Assembly: GCF_003007715.1 (NCBI RefSeq)
Contig: NZ_PXNO01000019.1
Location: 62,001 to 126,000, forward strand
Length of the DNA: 64,000 bases
Reading direction: 5' to 3'
Source of the DNA: Marinobacter shengliensis
GTDB taxonomy: Bacteria; Pseudomonadota; Gammaproteobacteria; Pseudomonadales; Oleiphilaceae
The translations under genes and the position numbers were made by a program. This document shows positions 54,224 to 64,000 of the stretch, in pieces. A model generated the notes under the pieces. It ran no database searches and was not told the origin of the DNA. It worked only from the letters and a program-made list of their open reading frames with translations. Positions within the stretch are counted from its first letter, which is position 1. Each line of letters begins with the position of its first letter.

Positions 54224-57200
54224 TCAGGCAGCCTTCTTGCGGTTACGCCGCCAATCGGCAAGATCTTCGATCAGCTTGTAGAACAACGGCACGAAGAACA
54301 GCGCCAGGGTACTGGCAGCCAGCATACCGCCCACCACTACGGTACCGATTTCCTGACGGGAAACCGCACCCGCACCGGTACTGAAGGCCAGCGGCATGGA
54401 ACCCACGATGAACGTCAGTGCTGTCATCATAATGGCCCGGAAACGCTGCCGTGCAGCGGTGCTGGCAGCATCAAAGGAACTCATGCCACTTTTCCGGTTC
54501 TGGGCGGCAAATTCCACGATCAGAATGGCGTTTTTCGCAGCCAGGCCAATCAACACCAGCAGGCCCACCTGGAAATAGATATCGTTGGGGAAACCACGGA
54601 GTAACGATGCCAGAGCAGCACCAAAGACACCGAACGGCACAGCCGTCGCCACCGCTACCGGCAAGCCCCAGCGCTCGTACTGCGCCGCCAGTATCAGGAA
54701 CACCAGCAGCAGGCCCATGCCAAAGGCGAGAATGCCGGAATCGGCGGAATCCTGCAGCTGATAGGCTTCACCGGTCCAGCCCAGCAGGGTATTGCGATCA
54801 AACTGTTCAGCAGCAACTGCCTGCAGGGCTGTCAGGGCATCACCGGTCGTATAACCGGGCGCCGGGTCAGCCAACAGCTTGGCCGCCGGATACACATTAA
54901 ACCGGTTCAGGATGTCCGGGCCGCTGACCCGTTCCAGTTCCACCAGGGAACTCAGTGGAATCATCTCGCCGTAGCCCGAACGGACAAACACCCGGCGCAG
55001 ATCGTCCGGATGACTGCGGAACTCACCCTCCGACTGCAGGTTTACCTGCCAGTTACGGCCCTGCAGAGTGAAGTCATTCACGTACAGGCCACCGAAGGTG
55101 CTCTGCATGGTGGTGAAGATCTGATCGATTGGCACGCCAGCTGCCTGGGCTTTTTCCCGATCCACGTTGGCCTGGTAACGGGGAATGCCTGTGTCGAGAG
55201 TAACCCGCACGTTTTGCAGCTCTGGCCGGGCATTGGCAGCCTGAGTGAACTGATCAGCGATAGCCTTTATCTCGGTCGACGTCCGACCACCCCGGGCCTG
55301 GATGTAGCCCTCGACGCCACCGGTCGTGGACAAGCCCTGAATAGGCGGCGGAGTGAAGGCAATCACGAAGGCTTCCGGCATACCAAAGCCGATGCCCATG
55401 ATTTTATTGGCAATATCGGCGGCCTTCTGTCCCTCGCCTTCCCGCTCGGCCCAATCCTCCAGAGTCACGAAGGCGACACCGCTGTTGGTGCGCAAGGCGC
55501 TGGAGATGATGTCAAAGCCGGCAAAAGACACCACATCTTTCACTTCCGGCAACTGCATCATCTGCTCAGCCAGCTCGTCTCGGGTATTGGCTGTTCGGCT
55601 CAGGGCCGATGAAGGAGGCAACGAGTAGGCCGCCAGCACAAACCCCTGATCCTCCTGGGGCACCAGGCCCGAGGGCATTTTGTTCAGCAGAAAGGCAGTG
55701 CCGCCAATCATCGTTACAAACAGTAGCACGCCTATAACGGCATGCCTCAGCAGCCAGTCCACTACGGCGGAGAAGCCCTTGGTGAGCTTTTCAAAACCGG
55801 CATCGAACCAGCGGAATACGGTCAACTGTTTGCCCTCGTGACCCAGCAACAGAGCACACATTGCGGGGGTCAGCGTGAGCGCCACCACGCCTGAGATCAC
55901 CACCGAGACAGCAATGGTGATGGCAAACTGCCGGTACAACTCACCACTGAGCCCCCCCAGGAAGGCCACCGGCGCGAACACGGCAACCAGCACCAGGGTG
56001 GATGAGACCACCGCGCCCGATACTTGCTGAATGGTCTCCACCGCCGCGTCGTAGGAGGACATGCCCTGCTCTTTCATCAGGCGCTCGGCGTTTTCCATGA
56101 TGATGATGGCGTTATCCACCACCACCCCGATGGCCAGTATCAGCCCGAACAGCGTCAGCAGGTTGACCGAGAACCCAAGGGCCTGCATGCCGGCAAACGT
56201 GCCGATCAGGGATACCGGGATGGCAATTAACGGAATCAGGGTCGCGTTGAAATGTTGCAGGAACAGGAAGGTGACCAGCACCACCAGTAATACCGCCACG
56301 ATAAAGGTAGAGATCACCTCCTGAATGGAGATATCGATGAACAGGGTCGTATCGTAAGGAGCGTCGTATTCCAGCCCTTCCGGGAAACGTCCCGAAATTT
56401 CTTGCATAGCGGCATTCACTGCTTCAGCAGCATCCAACGCATTGGCCCCGGGCTGCAGATACACACCAATGGGCACCGTCGCACCGCCATTGTAGGTGGC
56501 CGAAAAATCATAATTCTGCGCACCCAACTCGATGCGGGCAACATCCTTCAATCTCAAGGATGCTCCCTGTTCATCACTGCGCAGAATAACTTCGCCAAAC
56601 TCTTCCGGAGTGGTCAGGCGACCCGGGGCCGACACGCTGAAGGTAAATGCCTGCCCCTCCGGTGCCGGTTCCGCTCCGATACGGCCAGCGGCAAACTGGG
56701 CATTCTGGGCGCGCAAGGAATTGGCCACATCGTCAGGAGTCAGCTCGAACTGAGCCAGCTTGTCGGGACGCAGCCAAACTCGCATGGAGTAATCCTGGGC
56801 ACCGAAAAGAGAAGCATCACCAATGCCTGGCAAACGCACCAGCTCGTCGAGGACATTCAGCAGGGCATAATTTGAGATTTCCACCACATCCATGCTGTTA
56901 TCTGGCGAAGAAAGGGTAACAACCTGGAGGATCGATGTGGAACGCGCCTCTACCTTCAACCCTTGGTCACGTACCGATTGCGGCAAGCGCGCCAGCGCTT
57001 GCTGAACGCGGTTATTGACGTTAATGGTTGCCTGGTCAGGATCCGTTCCGATCTCGAAAGACACTGTTATCTGGAAAATGCCTGAGTCGGTGGCGCTGGA
57101 CTCCATGTAGATCATGTTATCCACACCGTTGATTTCCTGCTCCAGCGGTGCCACCACCGAATCAGAAATCACATCCGCGCTGGCGCCCGGAAAACGCCCA

Positions 57201-57337
57201 TCAACCACAACCTGAGGCGGCACCACATTGGGGTACTGCTCTACAGGCAATCCGATCAGTGCCAGAAGGCCGCCGAGGGTGATGATGATAGAAACAACTG
57301 AAGCAAAGATAGGACGATCAATGAAAGTACGAAGCAT
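54224..57337 (-). CDS. RND multidrug efflux pump inner-membrane subunit (HAE1 family)
   Basis: A 1037-residue proton-driven transporter. It begins with the usual [20 protein letters not shown] and has twelve membrane helices in two halves. Proton-relay Asp pair is in the conserved [20 protein letters not shown], and [20 protein letters not shown] is helix region 5. Length matches AcrB/MexB. It is co-translated with the adaptor (1-bp overlap). No outer-membrane channel gene is in this operon, so it probably shares a TolC-like protein encoded elsewhere. Confidence 0.95.
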   Translation of the reverse strand: MLRTFIDRPIFASVVSIIITLGGLLALIGLPVEQYPNVVPPQVVVDGRFPGASADVISDSVVAPLEQEINGVDNMIYMESSATDSGIFQITVSFEIGTDPDQATINVNNRVQQALARLPQSVRDQGLKVEARSTSILQVVTLSSPDNSMDVVEISNYALLNVLDELVRLPGIGDASLFGAQDYSMRVWLRPDKLAQFELTPDDVANSLRAQNAQFAAGRIGAEPAPEGQAFTFSVSAPGRLTTPEEFGEVILRSDEQGASLRLKDVARIELGAQNYDFSATYNGGATVPIGVYLQPGANALDAAEAVNAAMQEISGRFPEGLEYDAPYDTTLFIDISIQEVISTFIVAVLLVVLVTFLFLQHFNATLIPLIAIPVSLIGTFAGMQALGFSVNLLTLFGLILAIGVVVDNAIIIMENAERLMKEQGMSSYDAAVETIQQVSGAVVSSTLVLVAVFAPVAFLGGLSGELYRQFAITIAVSVVISGVVALTLTPAMCALLLGHEGKQLTVFRWFDAGFEKLTKGFSAVVDWLLRHAVIGVLLFVTMIGGTAFLLNKMPSGLVPQEDQGFVLAAYSLPPSSALSRTANTRDELAEQMMQLPEVKDVVSFAGFDIISSALRTNSGVAFVTLEDWAEREGEGQKAADIANKIMGIGFGMPEAFVIAFTPPPIQGLSTTGGVEGYIQARGGRTSTEIKAIADQFTQAANARPELQNVRVTLDTGIPRYQANVDREKAQAAGVPIDQIFTTMQSTFGGLYVNDFTLQGRNWQVNLQSEGEFRSHPDDLRRVFVRSGYGEMIPLSSLVELERVSGPDILNRFNVYPAAKLLADPAPGYTTGDALTALQAVAAEQFDRNTLLGWTGEAYQLQDSADSGILAFGMGLLLVFLILAAQYERWGLPVAVATAVPFGVFGAALASLLRGFPNDIYFQVGLLVLIGLAAKNAILIVEFAAQNRKSGMSSFDAASTAARQRFRAIMMTALTFIVGSMPLAFSTGAGAVSRQEIGTVVVGGMLAASTLALFFVPLFYKLIEDLADWRRNRKKAA

Positions 57338-58503
57338 CAGCCAGCACCTCCCTCGTCGTCCGGGTTGGTCACCTCAACCCGGGAGCCATCGCGCAGGTTA
57401 ACAAGACCACTTACGATGTAAAGATCGCCCTCTTCCAATCCGCTCAGTATGATCTGGCGGCCGCCAGTCACCGGACCAAGCTCAACTTGACGAGCCTGAG
57501 CGGTGTTTTCATCACTTACCGTAAATACCACGGGGCCATCAGGGCCCTGAGTCACCGCCTTCTCAGGAATAGCGACGGCATTTTCAAAATTCTGCAATTC
57601 AACCCGCACACGCACGAACTGGCCAGGCACAATCTCATTCTCAGGATTGGGGAAGATTGCCCGCGCCGACACCGTGCCTGTTCGAGGGTCCAGAGTGGAT
57701 GCCGTAAAGTCTATCCGGCCATCCAGCTCATACTCCTGGCCGTCAGCGAGGACAAGGCGGGCAGCCACTTCCTGCTCTATCGCATCGCGCATGCCTTCGC
57801 GCGCAGCTCGGCGAATGCTGGCATCGTTCTCCGGCAAAGCAAACCGCACATGGATAGGATCCAGCTGAACAATCGTGGTAAGCAAGGTACCCGTGCTGAT
57901 CAGGCTGCCCTCCGGAAAATCCTCAAGGCTGGTGACCCCACTGATCGGGGCTTTCACCGAGGTATAACCAACATCCAGCTCTGCCTGAGAAATCCCGGCA
58001 CTGGCAACCGCGAGGTTAGCCTGAGCCAGTTCCAACGCTGACTGGGCAGCATCCCTTTCACGCTCACTGACTGCATTACGCTGGAACAAAGACGATATCC
58101 TGTTCCACTCGCGCTCCGCCTGGCGCAAATCTGCCTCGGCCATTTGGCGTTGAGCTTTAGCCCCCTGCAGCGCAGCCTCCGCAGGCTTTGGATCGATCCG
58201 GAACAGCGAGTCACCCTCTCGCACCATCTGACCTTCTTCGTAAAGGCGCTCTTCAAGAATACCCTGGATACGCGCCCGAACTTCGACCTCCCGCGCTCCA
58301 CGCGCGCGGCCAGCGTAGTCTTGCCGTACACTGATGTCTGACGCCTTCGCCCGCTCAACTACAACAGCCGCCGGGGGCATACCATCGCCCTGCTGGTCTC
58401 CTGCATCGTCGTTACTGCATGCGCTGACAATCAACAGAGAGGACAATACTGCACAAACCTTTGCGGTGCGGGCCCATGGCCCGGATGCGTTATCAATACG
58501 CAT
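57337..58503 (-). CDS. RND efflux periplasmic adaptor lipoprotein
   Basis: A 388-residue membrane-fusion protein of the AcrA/MexA type with a lipobox (LLIVSAC, Cys29). Lipoyl half-motifs [19 protein letters not shown] and [18 protein letters not shown] flank a coiled-coil hairpin (about 115-175), followed by a beta-barrel region with [18 protein letters not shown]. It joins the pump to the outer-membrane channel. Expression is probably set by the divergent TetR-family protein. Confidence 0.95.
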   Translation of the reverse strand: MRIDNASGPWARTAKVCAVLSSLLIVSACSNDDAGDQQGDGMPPAAVVVERAKASDISVRQDYAGRARGAREVEVRARIQGILEERLYEEGQMVREGDSLFRIDPKPAEAALQGAKAQRQMAEADLRQAEREWNRISSLFQRNAVSERERDAAQSALELAQANLAVASAGISQAELDVGYTSVKAPISGVTSLEDFPEGSLISTGTLLTTIVQLDPIHVRFALPENDASIRRAAREGMRDAIEQEVAARLVLADGQEYELDGRIDFTASTLDPRTGTVSARAIFPNPENEIVPGQFVRVRVELQNFENAVAIPEKAVTQGPDGPVVFTVSDENTAQARQVELGPVTGGRQIILSGLEEGDLYIVSGLVNLRDGSRVEVTNPDDEGGAG

Positions 58504-58590
58504 GGCGGTGTCTCCTGAAAACCGGTTGACTATGTTAAACGCCCCAACTATGAAAGGAGGGCGGATTTCCTATACCCTGAACGTCGTGCC

Positions 58591-58614
58591 AAAATACATC
58601 CAATCATGTATGTA
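58591..58614. promoter_or_regulatory. AcrR/TtgR-like operator between the pump and its regulator
   Basis: ATACAT-CCAATC-ATGTAT is a perfect inverted repeat. The full 24-bp site ends in ATGTATGTA exactly as in the AcrR operator of Escherichia and matches it at about 16 of 24 positions. It lies between the divergent adaptor and tetR genes, 57 bp before the regulator start, where repression of both is expected. Confidence 0.7.
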
Positions 58615-58671
58615 AGCAAACAAGATTCCTTTATACTTCGTTTTTCCACAATTAGATGACTGTGATTTACC

Positions 58672-59274
58672 ATGGCCCGTAAAACAAAAGCCGAAGCCGA
58701 AGCTACGCGGGAAGCGATTCTTGATGCGGCTGAATGCATCTTTATGGACAAAGGGGTTGCAAAAACCTCACTGGAAACAATTGCCCGCAAGGCTGGTGTT
58801 ACCCGAGGCGCCGTGTACTGGCATTTTCGTAACAAGGCAGACGTCCTGGACGCCATGCTCGAGCGGGTCAGGGCGCCGCTGAGCAAGATGATGGATGAAA
58901 CCGCAGAAGCAGATCAGGGGCTTGAAAGCCTGAAAAACCTGTGCATTATCGCTCTGCGCAAGCTAGCCGAAGATACCCGCTACTTTCGGGTATACAAGAT
59001 CCTGTTCCATCGCAACGAATCTGACCAGGCCATCGCCAAGCATAGGGAACTGGCCCTGGAAGCCACCGAGTTTTTGACCGAAATCCTGGAGCGCCCGAGC
59101 AACCGAGCAAAACTACACCCTGAACTGACTCCGGCGCAAGCCGCCTACCTGCTCCACACACAGATGCTGGGTCTGTTCTTTGACTGGCTGGCAGATCCGG
59201 AAAAGTGGCCGCTAAATGACATTGCCCCCATATTTGTCGAAAGTAGTTTCCGTGGCCTGCTGTTACGGCCCTGA
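58672..59274 (+). CDS. TetR-family repressor, AcrR/TtgR-like
   Basis: A 200-residue regulator with an N-terminal helix-turn-helix (AREAILDAAECIFMDKGV written as EAILDAAECIFMDKGVAKTS, then IARKAGVTRGAVYWHFRNKA) typical of AcrR/TtgR. The C-terminal ligand domain would bind drugs. It is divergent from the RND pump and close to an AcrR-like palindrome, so it almost certainly represses the pump and itself. Its 3' end may overlap the next gene. Confidence 0.94.
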   Translation: MARKTKAEAEATREAILDAAECIFMDKGVAKTSLETIARKAGVTRGAVYWHFRNKADVLDAMLERVRAPLSKMMDETAEADQGLESLKNLCIIALRKLAEDTRYFRVYKILFHRNESDQAIAKHRELALEATEFLTEILERPSNRAKLHPELTPAQAAYLLHTQMLGLFFDWLADPEKWPLNDIAPIFVESSFRGLLLRP

Positions 59275-60811
59275 ACCCTTACGAACCTGCGCATTTGCGC
59301 TTTCCTTGCTGATATTGGCAGGCTGCGCCCTGCCAGTTCTCGAACAAAAAACGCAACATTATGTGGCCCCTGATCATGTTACCACTGATACCCGCCTGGG
59401 CCGCGCCTGGCTTTCCAAGCGCCAGACCAACCCCGATTTATCCGGCATCCACCCGCTGGCCGATGCTCACGACGCCTTCACGGCCCGAATTCTTCTCACG
59501 GGGGCTGCCGAGCAGACGCTAGACATTCAGTACTATATCTGGCGTGCCGACATTACCGGCACGTTATTGCTGGAGTCTTTGTTGTCCGCAGCTGACCGCG
59601 GTGTTCGCGTCCGCCTGCTGCTTGACGACAACGGTATTCGAGGCATGGATGACGCCCTCGCGGCCTTGGCTGAACAACCCAACATACACATCCGGCTGTT
59701 CAACCCCTTTGTGGTTCGCTCGCCCAAATGGCTTGGCTATATCACCGATTTTTCACGACTTAACCGGCGAATGCACAACAAATCTTTTACCGCCGACAAC
59801 CAAGTTACTATTATTGGCGGCCGTAACATCGGCGATGAATACTTCGGCGCCACAGACGGCCTGCTATTTTCAGATCTTGATGTCCTGGCTGCGGGCGCGG
59901 TCGTGGACGAGGTCTCAGCCGACTTCGATAAATACTGGAACAGTCCGTTCAGTTATCCGGCACAAACACTGCTACCGAAAGCAAGTGGGAGCGCAAAACA
60001 CATGCTCCACCGGCTCAAGCAACAACAGAATGCCGCCAGGGCCCAACATTACCTGGAAGCCATTGAAAACTCAGAACTAACGGAACAAATAGTTGATGGC
60101 AATCTCTCTTTATTGTGGGCACCAACCCGCATGATCAGTGATCCACCCGGGAAAATCGCAGACAAAGCCCAACAAAGAGCCATGCTCAGCCATCAGCTAC
60201 GTAATGCCATTGGCGAGCCGAAAACCGCCCTGACCCTGATCTCACCCTACTTTGTTCCGACCGCCGAAGGCTTGGATTATTTTCGGAATCTGGCCGGACA
60301 GGGCATTCGGGTCCGCATCCTGACCAACTCCCTGGAGGCGACCGATGTTGCCGCTGTTCATTCGGGATACGCAGGCTACCGTAAACCACTGATCAAGGCC
60401 GGAGTGGAGCTGTTCGAAATGCGCAAACTGGGCAGCGATTCCATAGAACCCCACGAATCTAAAAGGCCCTTTGGCAACTCAGGTTCCAGCCTTCACGCAA
60501 AGACCTTCATTGTGGACCACAGAGACGTGTTTATCGGCTCGTTTAACTTCGATCCCCGGTCAATTAACCTCAACACTGAACTTGGCTTTGTCATTGAAAG
60601 TGAAAAACTCGCTGGAAATATGGAACGGGAGATCAGTTCATTGCTGCCGAGCAGCAGCTACCGGGTGCGACTTGATTCCCGCGACCGCCTGTATTGGGTT
60701 GAACAGAACCCGGATGGCAAAACCATTCACACCAAAGAACCCTATACATCGGCAGGCATCCGCACACTGGTATTCCTGATGTCACTACTTCCTCTTGAAC
60801 CGCTCCTCTGA
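59216..60811 (+). CDS. Phospholipase D-like lipoprotein (cardiolipin synthase C-like)
   Basis: Up to 531 residues with two HKD motifs: His187-Lys189 (HNKSFTADNQ, GGRNIGDEYF) and His427 (HAKTFIVDHR, GSFNFDPRS). DIQYYIWRADITGTLLLESL is a family block. A lipobox (ILAGC, Cys37) predicts membrane anchoring. Starting at the ATG at 59216 it overlaps tetR by 59 bp; a GTG at 59252 is an alternative. It transfers or hydrolyses phosphatidyl groups, perhaps making cardiolipin as ClsC does. Confidence 0.88.
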   Translation: MTLPPYLSKVVSVACCYGPEPLRTCAFALSLLILAGCALPVLEQKTQHYVAPDHVTTDTRLGRAWLSKRQTNPDLSGIHPLADAHDAFTARILLTGAAEQTLDIQYYIWRADITGTLLLESLLSAADRGVRVRLLLDDNGIRGMDDALAALAEQPNIHIRLFNPFVVRSPKWLGYITDFSRLNRRMHNKSFTADNQVTIIGGRNIGDEYFGATDGLLFSDLDVLAAGAVVDEVSADFDKYWNSPFSYPAQTLLPKASGSAKHMLHRLKQQQNAARAQHYLEAIENSELTEQIVDGNLSLLWAPTRMISDPPGKIADKAQQRAMLSHQLRNAIGEPKTALTLISPYFVPTAEGLDYFRNLAGQGIRVRILTNSLEATDVAAVHSGYAGYRKPLIKAGVELFEMRKLGSDSIEPHESKRPFGNSGSSLHAKTFIVDHRDVFIGSFNFDPRSINLNTELGFVIESEKLAGNMEREISSLLPSSSYRVRLDSRDRLYWVEQNPDGKTIHTKEPYTSAGIRTLVFLMSLLPLEPLL

Positions 60812-60851
60812 TCAGAAACTGAATTGCGATACAGTTCAAGCATCTGAAAGA

Positions 60852-60883
60852 AAACCCCGCAAAGCAAAAGCCTTGCGGGGTTT
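60852..60883. terminator. Bidirectional terminator between the PLD-like gene and aceA
   Basis: AAACCCCGCAA / TTGCGGGGTTT forms an 11-bp stem with a 10-nt loop between convergent genes; A/T-rich ends on both sides allow function in both directions. Confidence 0.82.
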
Positions 60884-60933
60884 CTGGTAGCTGGCAGGCA
60901 ATGAGTGCCTGCCGGACAACCGGAACCGGTCGA

Positions 60934-62526
60934 TTAACCGAACTGGTTCATGGTGTTGTCTTTACCACCGGCCTTCAGAGCCGCTTCACCAGCGAAGAAC
61001 TCTTTGTGGTCATCACCGATGTTGGAACCGGCCATGTCCTGGTGCTTCACAGTCGCGATGCCCTGACGGATTTCCTTGCGCTGAACACCTTCAACGTAGG
61101 CCAGCATGCCTTCGTCACCGAAGTAGCCTTTGGCCAGGTTGTCGGTAGACAGGGCTGCAGTGTGGTACGTCGGCAGAGTGATCAGGTGGTGGAATACACC
61201 AGCTTCACGGGACGCATCACGCTGGAAGTTACGGCACCACTCGTCAGCCAGCTGGCCCAGCTCAGTGTTGTCGTACTCGGCGCTCATCAGCTTGGCGCGG
61301 TCGTAGGCAGATACGTCTTTGCCTTCTTCCTGCATGGCATCGAATACCTGCTGACGGAAGTTCAGAGTCCAGTTGAAGGACGGGCTGTTGTTGTAAACCA
61401 GCTTGGCGTCGGGTACCACTTCCTTGATGCGGTTAACCATGGCAGCGATCTGGCCAACGTGCGGCTTTTCAGTCTCGATCCACAGCATGTCGGCGCCGTT
61501 CTGCAGGCTGGTGATACAGTCCAGAACAACACGGTCTTCGCCAGAGCCCGGCTTGAAGCAGAACAGGCCAGAGGCCAGGCGCTTCGGCTTCAGCAGCTTG
61601 CCGTTGGACTTGATCACAACGTCGCCGTTCTCGATCTGGGAAGCGTCTTCGATGTACTCGCCGTCCAGGAAGCTGTTGTACTGGTCACCCAGGTCACCCG
61701 GCTCGTTGGTGACAGCGATCTGCTTGGTCAGGCCAGCACCCAGGGAGTCAGTACGGGCAACGATAACACCGTCGTCCACACCCAGTTCCAGGAACGCCAG
61801 ACGAACCGCGTTGATCTTGGACAGGAAGTCGGCGTGCGGAACGGTTACTTTACCGTCCTGGTGGCCACACTGCTTCTCGTCAGATACCTGGTTTTCGATC
61901 TGGATACAGCAAGCACCGGCTTCAATCATCTGCTTGGCCAGCAGGTAGGTTGCTTCGGCATTACCGAAACCAGCGTCGATGTCGGCAATGATCGGCACAA
62001 CGTGAGTTTCGTGGTTGTCGATCTGCTTGATCAGCTCGGCAGCCTTGGCGGTGTCGCCGGCGTTTTCAGCTTCTTCCAGGGCACGGAACAGGTGGTTCAG
62101 TTCCCATGCGTCAGCCTGGCGCAGGAAGGTGTACAGCTCTTCGATCAGGCCAGAAACCGCAGTCTTCTCGTGCATGGACTGGTCAGGCAGCGGGCCGAAC
62201 TCGGAACGCAGGGCAGCAACCATCCAGCCAGACAGGTACAGGTAACGACGCTTGGTGGTACCGAAGTGCTTCTTGATGGAGATCAGCTTCTGCTGGCCAA
62301 TGAAACCGTGCCAGCAACCCAGAGACTGGGTGTACTGGGAAGAATCGGCGTCGTAAGCAGCCATGTCTTCGCGCATGATCTTGGCGGTGTACTTGGCGAT
62401 GTCCAGACCAGTCTTGAATTTGTTCTGGGCGCGCATGCGGGCAGCGTGCTTGGGGTTGATGGCATTCCAGGTCGGGTTCTGCTTCAGGATGGAAGCAATC
62501 TGGTCGACGTCTTGTGCGTAGGGCAT
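60934..62526 (-). CDS. aceA: Isocitrate lyase
   Basis: A 530-residue glyoxylate-cycle enzyme that splits isocitrate to succinate and glyoxylate, needed for growth on acetate, alkanes or fatty acids. The active-site Cys is in EKQCGHQDGKVTVPH, a variant of KKCGH typical of the long Pseudomonas-type subfamily. LYLSGWMVAALRSEFG and PIIADIDAGFGNAEATYLL are further conserved blocks. The ATG at 62526 follows AAAGGATAGAGACC; an upstream ATG would add 10 residues. Confidence 0.96.
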   Translation of the reverse strand: MPYAQDVDQIASILKQNPTWNAINPKHAARMRAQNKFKTGLDIAKYTAKIMREDMAAYDADSSQYTQSLGCWHGFIGQQKLISIKKHFGTTKRRYLYLSGWMVAALRSEFGPLPDQSMHEKTAVSGLIEELYTFLRQADAWELNHLFRALEEAENAGDTAKAAELIKQIDNHETHVVPIIADIDAGFGNAEATYLLAKQMIEAGACCIQIENQVSDEKQCGHQDGKVTVPHADFLSKINAVRLAFLELGVDDGVIVARTDSLGAGLTKQIAVTNEPGDLGDQYNSFLDGEYIEDASQIENGDVVIKSNGKLLKPKRLASGLFCFKPGSGEDRVVLDCITSLQNGADMLWIETEKPHVGQIAAMVNRIKEVVPDAKLVYNNSPSFNWTLNFRQQVFDAMQEEGKDVSAYDRAKLMSAEYDNTELGQLADEWCRNFQRDASREAGVFHHLITLPTYHTAALSTDNLAKGYFGDEGMLAYVEGVQRKEIRQGIATVKHQDMAGSNIGDDHKEFFAGEAALKAGGKDNTMNQFG

Positions 62527-62833
62527 GGTCTCTATCCTTTCTACGTTAGTGTTCAAAAGGGTCGGAAACGCTGCTGCCAGCAGCCTCCGGAGCCAACCGC
62601 CTGCTCATACAACCCGGCAGGGGATGACGTTGGGCGTAACTTTAGTGCTTTCCGATTTATAATTGAAATTTATATGGTGTATTTTCGGCATTTTTCTGGT
62701 GAATACCAAGTCCACACCATGAATACCTCAAGTTGAGCAGGATCATGGTTGCTGTTCCGGGAAATGCTAACATTCAGCATATCCATGATATTTGTCATTC
62801 GCCCTGACCAGCTCGGGACAACAGGATTCATTT

Positions 62834-64000
62834 GTGTTCTACCTGACCTCTTTTGGCCACTCGCTGCTGCACGCTCTCAAGAACCTGCTGCCTATCGTCG
62901 TTGTCGTCGTATTTTTCCAGCTGGTCATTCTGCAACAGGTACCCGATAACCTGGCCAGCATGACCATTGGCCTGTTGATCGTTGCCGTGGGTGTTGCCCT
63001 CTTTCTTCAGGGCCTTGAACTCAGCATTTTTCCCGTTGGTAAAAGCCTGTCCAACCAATTCGCCAAGCGCGGTTCCATCATCATATTGTTGAGTTTTGGC
63101 TTTGCCATGGGGTTCTCCGCCGTGGTCGCCGAGCCAGCCCTGATTGCGGTTGCCGAGCAGGCCCAGAGCATCAGTGAAGGCCGGATAGATGCCTTCACTC
63201 TCAGGATGCTGGTGGCATTGTCCGTCGGGCTGGTGGTGGCCCTTGGGATATTCCGCACCATTTTCGGATACCCCTTGCACTGGTTCATGATCGTTGGCTA
63301 TGTCACGGTCGTGATCGTAACCTGGTTTGCGCCGGAAGAGATCGTGGGGCTCGCCTATGATTCCGGGGGTGTCACCACCAATGTGGTTACTGTGCCGCTT
63401 ATTGCGGCACTGGGGATCGGACTGGCCGCGTCCATTCGGGGGCGAAACCCACTGACAGATGGCTTTGGCCTGGTTGCCCTTGCGGTGATGGTGCCGATGA
63501 TCACCGTTCAGATCTACGGAATGATTGTCTACGGCGGCAACACTGAGAGCGGAGAGTTGCTGCTGACCACTGACAGCGACACCGAAGCGCCCTCCGGCCC
63601 GCTGGCGATGCTGGTAGACCTCCTGGAAATGGTGCGCGATGTCCTGCCAATCATTCTGACCGTCATTGTTTTCCAGTACCTGGTGCTGCGCAGAAAACTG
63701 AGCAACCCGCGCAAAGTCATCTTCGGTTTTGTGCTGGTCATTCTCGGTCTGTACGCGTTTGTGGTGGGGCTGAAGATGGGGCTTTTCCCGATCGGCACCA
63801 GCATGGCGGAGCAACTCACCGCTCGTGATAATTTTACCTATGTCTACCTGTTCGCCCTGCTGATCGGCTTTGCCACCACCATGGCCGAACCGGCTCTTAT
63901 CGCCATCGGCAAACAGGCAGAAGAAGCCGCGGCCGGCGCCCTGAACGGTAACGTTATCCGAATTCTGGTGGCCGTTGGCGTTGCCATTGGTATTACGATC
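62834..64000 (+). CDS. DUF1538 membrane protein (partial, two internal repeats)
   Basis: The gene starts at GTG 62834 (ACAGGA about 8 nt upstream) and runs off the right edge after 389 codons. It is a polytopic membrane protein (first helix LKNLLPIVVVVFFQLVIL). The sequence is duplicated: GLELSIFPVGKSLSNQF and GFSAVVAEPALIAVAEQA in the first half match GLKMGLFPIGTSMAEQL and GFATTMAEPALIAIGKQA in the second. DUF1538 proteins are presumed transporters; substrate unknown. Confidence 0.85.
   Translation, partial: MFYLTSFGHSLLHALKNLLPIVVVVVFFQLVILQQVPDNLASMTIGLLIVAVGVALFLQGLELSIFPVGKSLSNQFAKRGSIIILLSFGFAMGFSAVVAEPALIAVAEQAQSISEGRIDAFTLRMLVALSVGLVVALGIFRTIFGYPLHWFMIVGYVTVVIVTWFAPEEIVGLAYDSGGVTTNVVTVPLIAALGIGLAASIRGRNPLTDGFGLVALAVMVPMITVQIYGMIVYGGNTESGELLLTTDSDTEAPSGPLAMLVDLLEMVRDVLPIILTVIVFQYLVLRRKLSNPRKVIFGFVLVILGLYAFVVGLKMGLFPIGTSMAEQLTARDNFTYVYLFALLIGFATTMAEPALIAIGKQAEEAAAGALNGNVIRILVAVGVAIGITI

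Noticed and set aside
60901-62736. 611-codon ORF on the plus strand
   Set aside because: Antisense to aceA, whose motifs are complete; the reading lacks any family signature and contains repetitive Val/Gly/Gln stretches.
1-64000. tRNA and rRNA genes
   Set aside because: Intergenic regions were read for conserved rRNA blocks and tRNA T-loop/anticodon patterns; none was seen, although a covariance-model scan was not possible.

Overview
The window looks like a chromosomal segment of a marine gammaproteobacterium close to Marinobacter. It has high GC and Pseudomonas-like gene order (ubiEJB-hisIE-tatABC-rsmE; ygfB-pepP-ubiH-ubiI; zapA-6S RNA-fau; ilvA/rpiA; aroQ-accBC-prmA-dusB-fis-purHD). Alongside these it carries a wax ester synthase family protein, a porin, an FFLEELY-motif protein and PQQ-alcohol-type regulation. 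This assignment rests on gene content and order read by eye, not on a database search. No rRNA, tRNA, phage, intact insertion sequence or CRISPR array was found.

Layout. Positions 1-7.1 kb hold the edge of an alcohol-oxidation region: the end of a PedC-type permease, a nitrate/sulfonate-type ABC importer (minus strand), an ErbR/AgmR-like response regulator, and a FIST protein with an ErcS'/NahK-like hybrid kinase. A porin, a WS/DGAT acyltransferase and an alpha/beta hydrolase follow (7.3-11.3 kb). Positions 11.4-18.7 kb are housekeeping: FFLEELY protein, PHA-granule-type protein, ubiquinone genes ubiE-ubiJ-ubiB, hisI-hisE, the Tat translocase and rsmE. Positions 18.7-23.1 kb (minus) are ubiI-like, ubiH, pepP and ygfB. 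Between ygfB and zapA, which are normally near neighbours, sits a zinc-type module (ZrgA-like His-rich protein, DUF3299 protein, MacB/FtsX-type ABC pair) with a good candidate Zur box. Then come zapA, 6S RNA, fau, a 55-residue membrane protein gene, ilvA, rpiA, an acyl-CoA dehydrogenase and ppa.

Positions 33-38 kb hold a DUF2333 protein and two c-di-GMP proteins: a LapD-like receptor with degenerate GGDEF and EAL sites, and an active-looking REC-REC-GGDEF diguanylate cyclase. Next is an unusual two-gene unit: an ISL3-transposase-like DNA-binding protein without a catalytic domain, overlapping a FIST-C-like protein. Positions 40-49 kb are aroQ, accBC, prmA, a zinc-ribbon protein, dusB-fis and purHD. 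Positions 49-64 kb hold a FecA-like TonB receptor with a candidate Fur box, a lipoprotein hydrolase, an EgtB/SenA-like enzyme, an RND efflux pump with a divergent TetR regulator and an AcrR/TtgR-like operator, a phospholipase D-like lipoprotein, isocitrate lyase and the start of a duplicated DUF1538 membrane protein.

The most unexpected structure is a dispersed family of about 105-115-bp palindromes at 28.3, 32.1, 32.3 and 54.0 kb. Each copy has its own private pair of 25-30-bp complementary arms around a conserved core of about 50-58 bp that can fold into two small hairpins. Three cores are nearly identical; the fourth is a different core with the same architecture.
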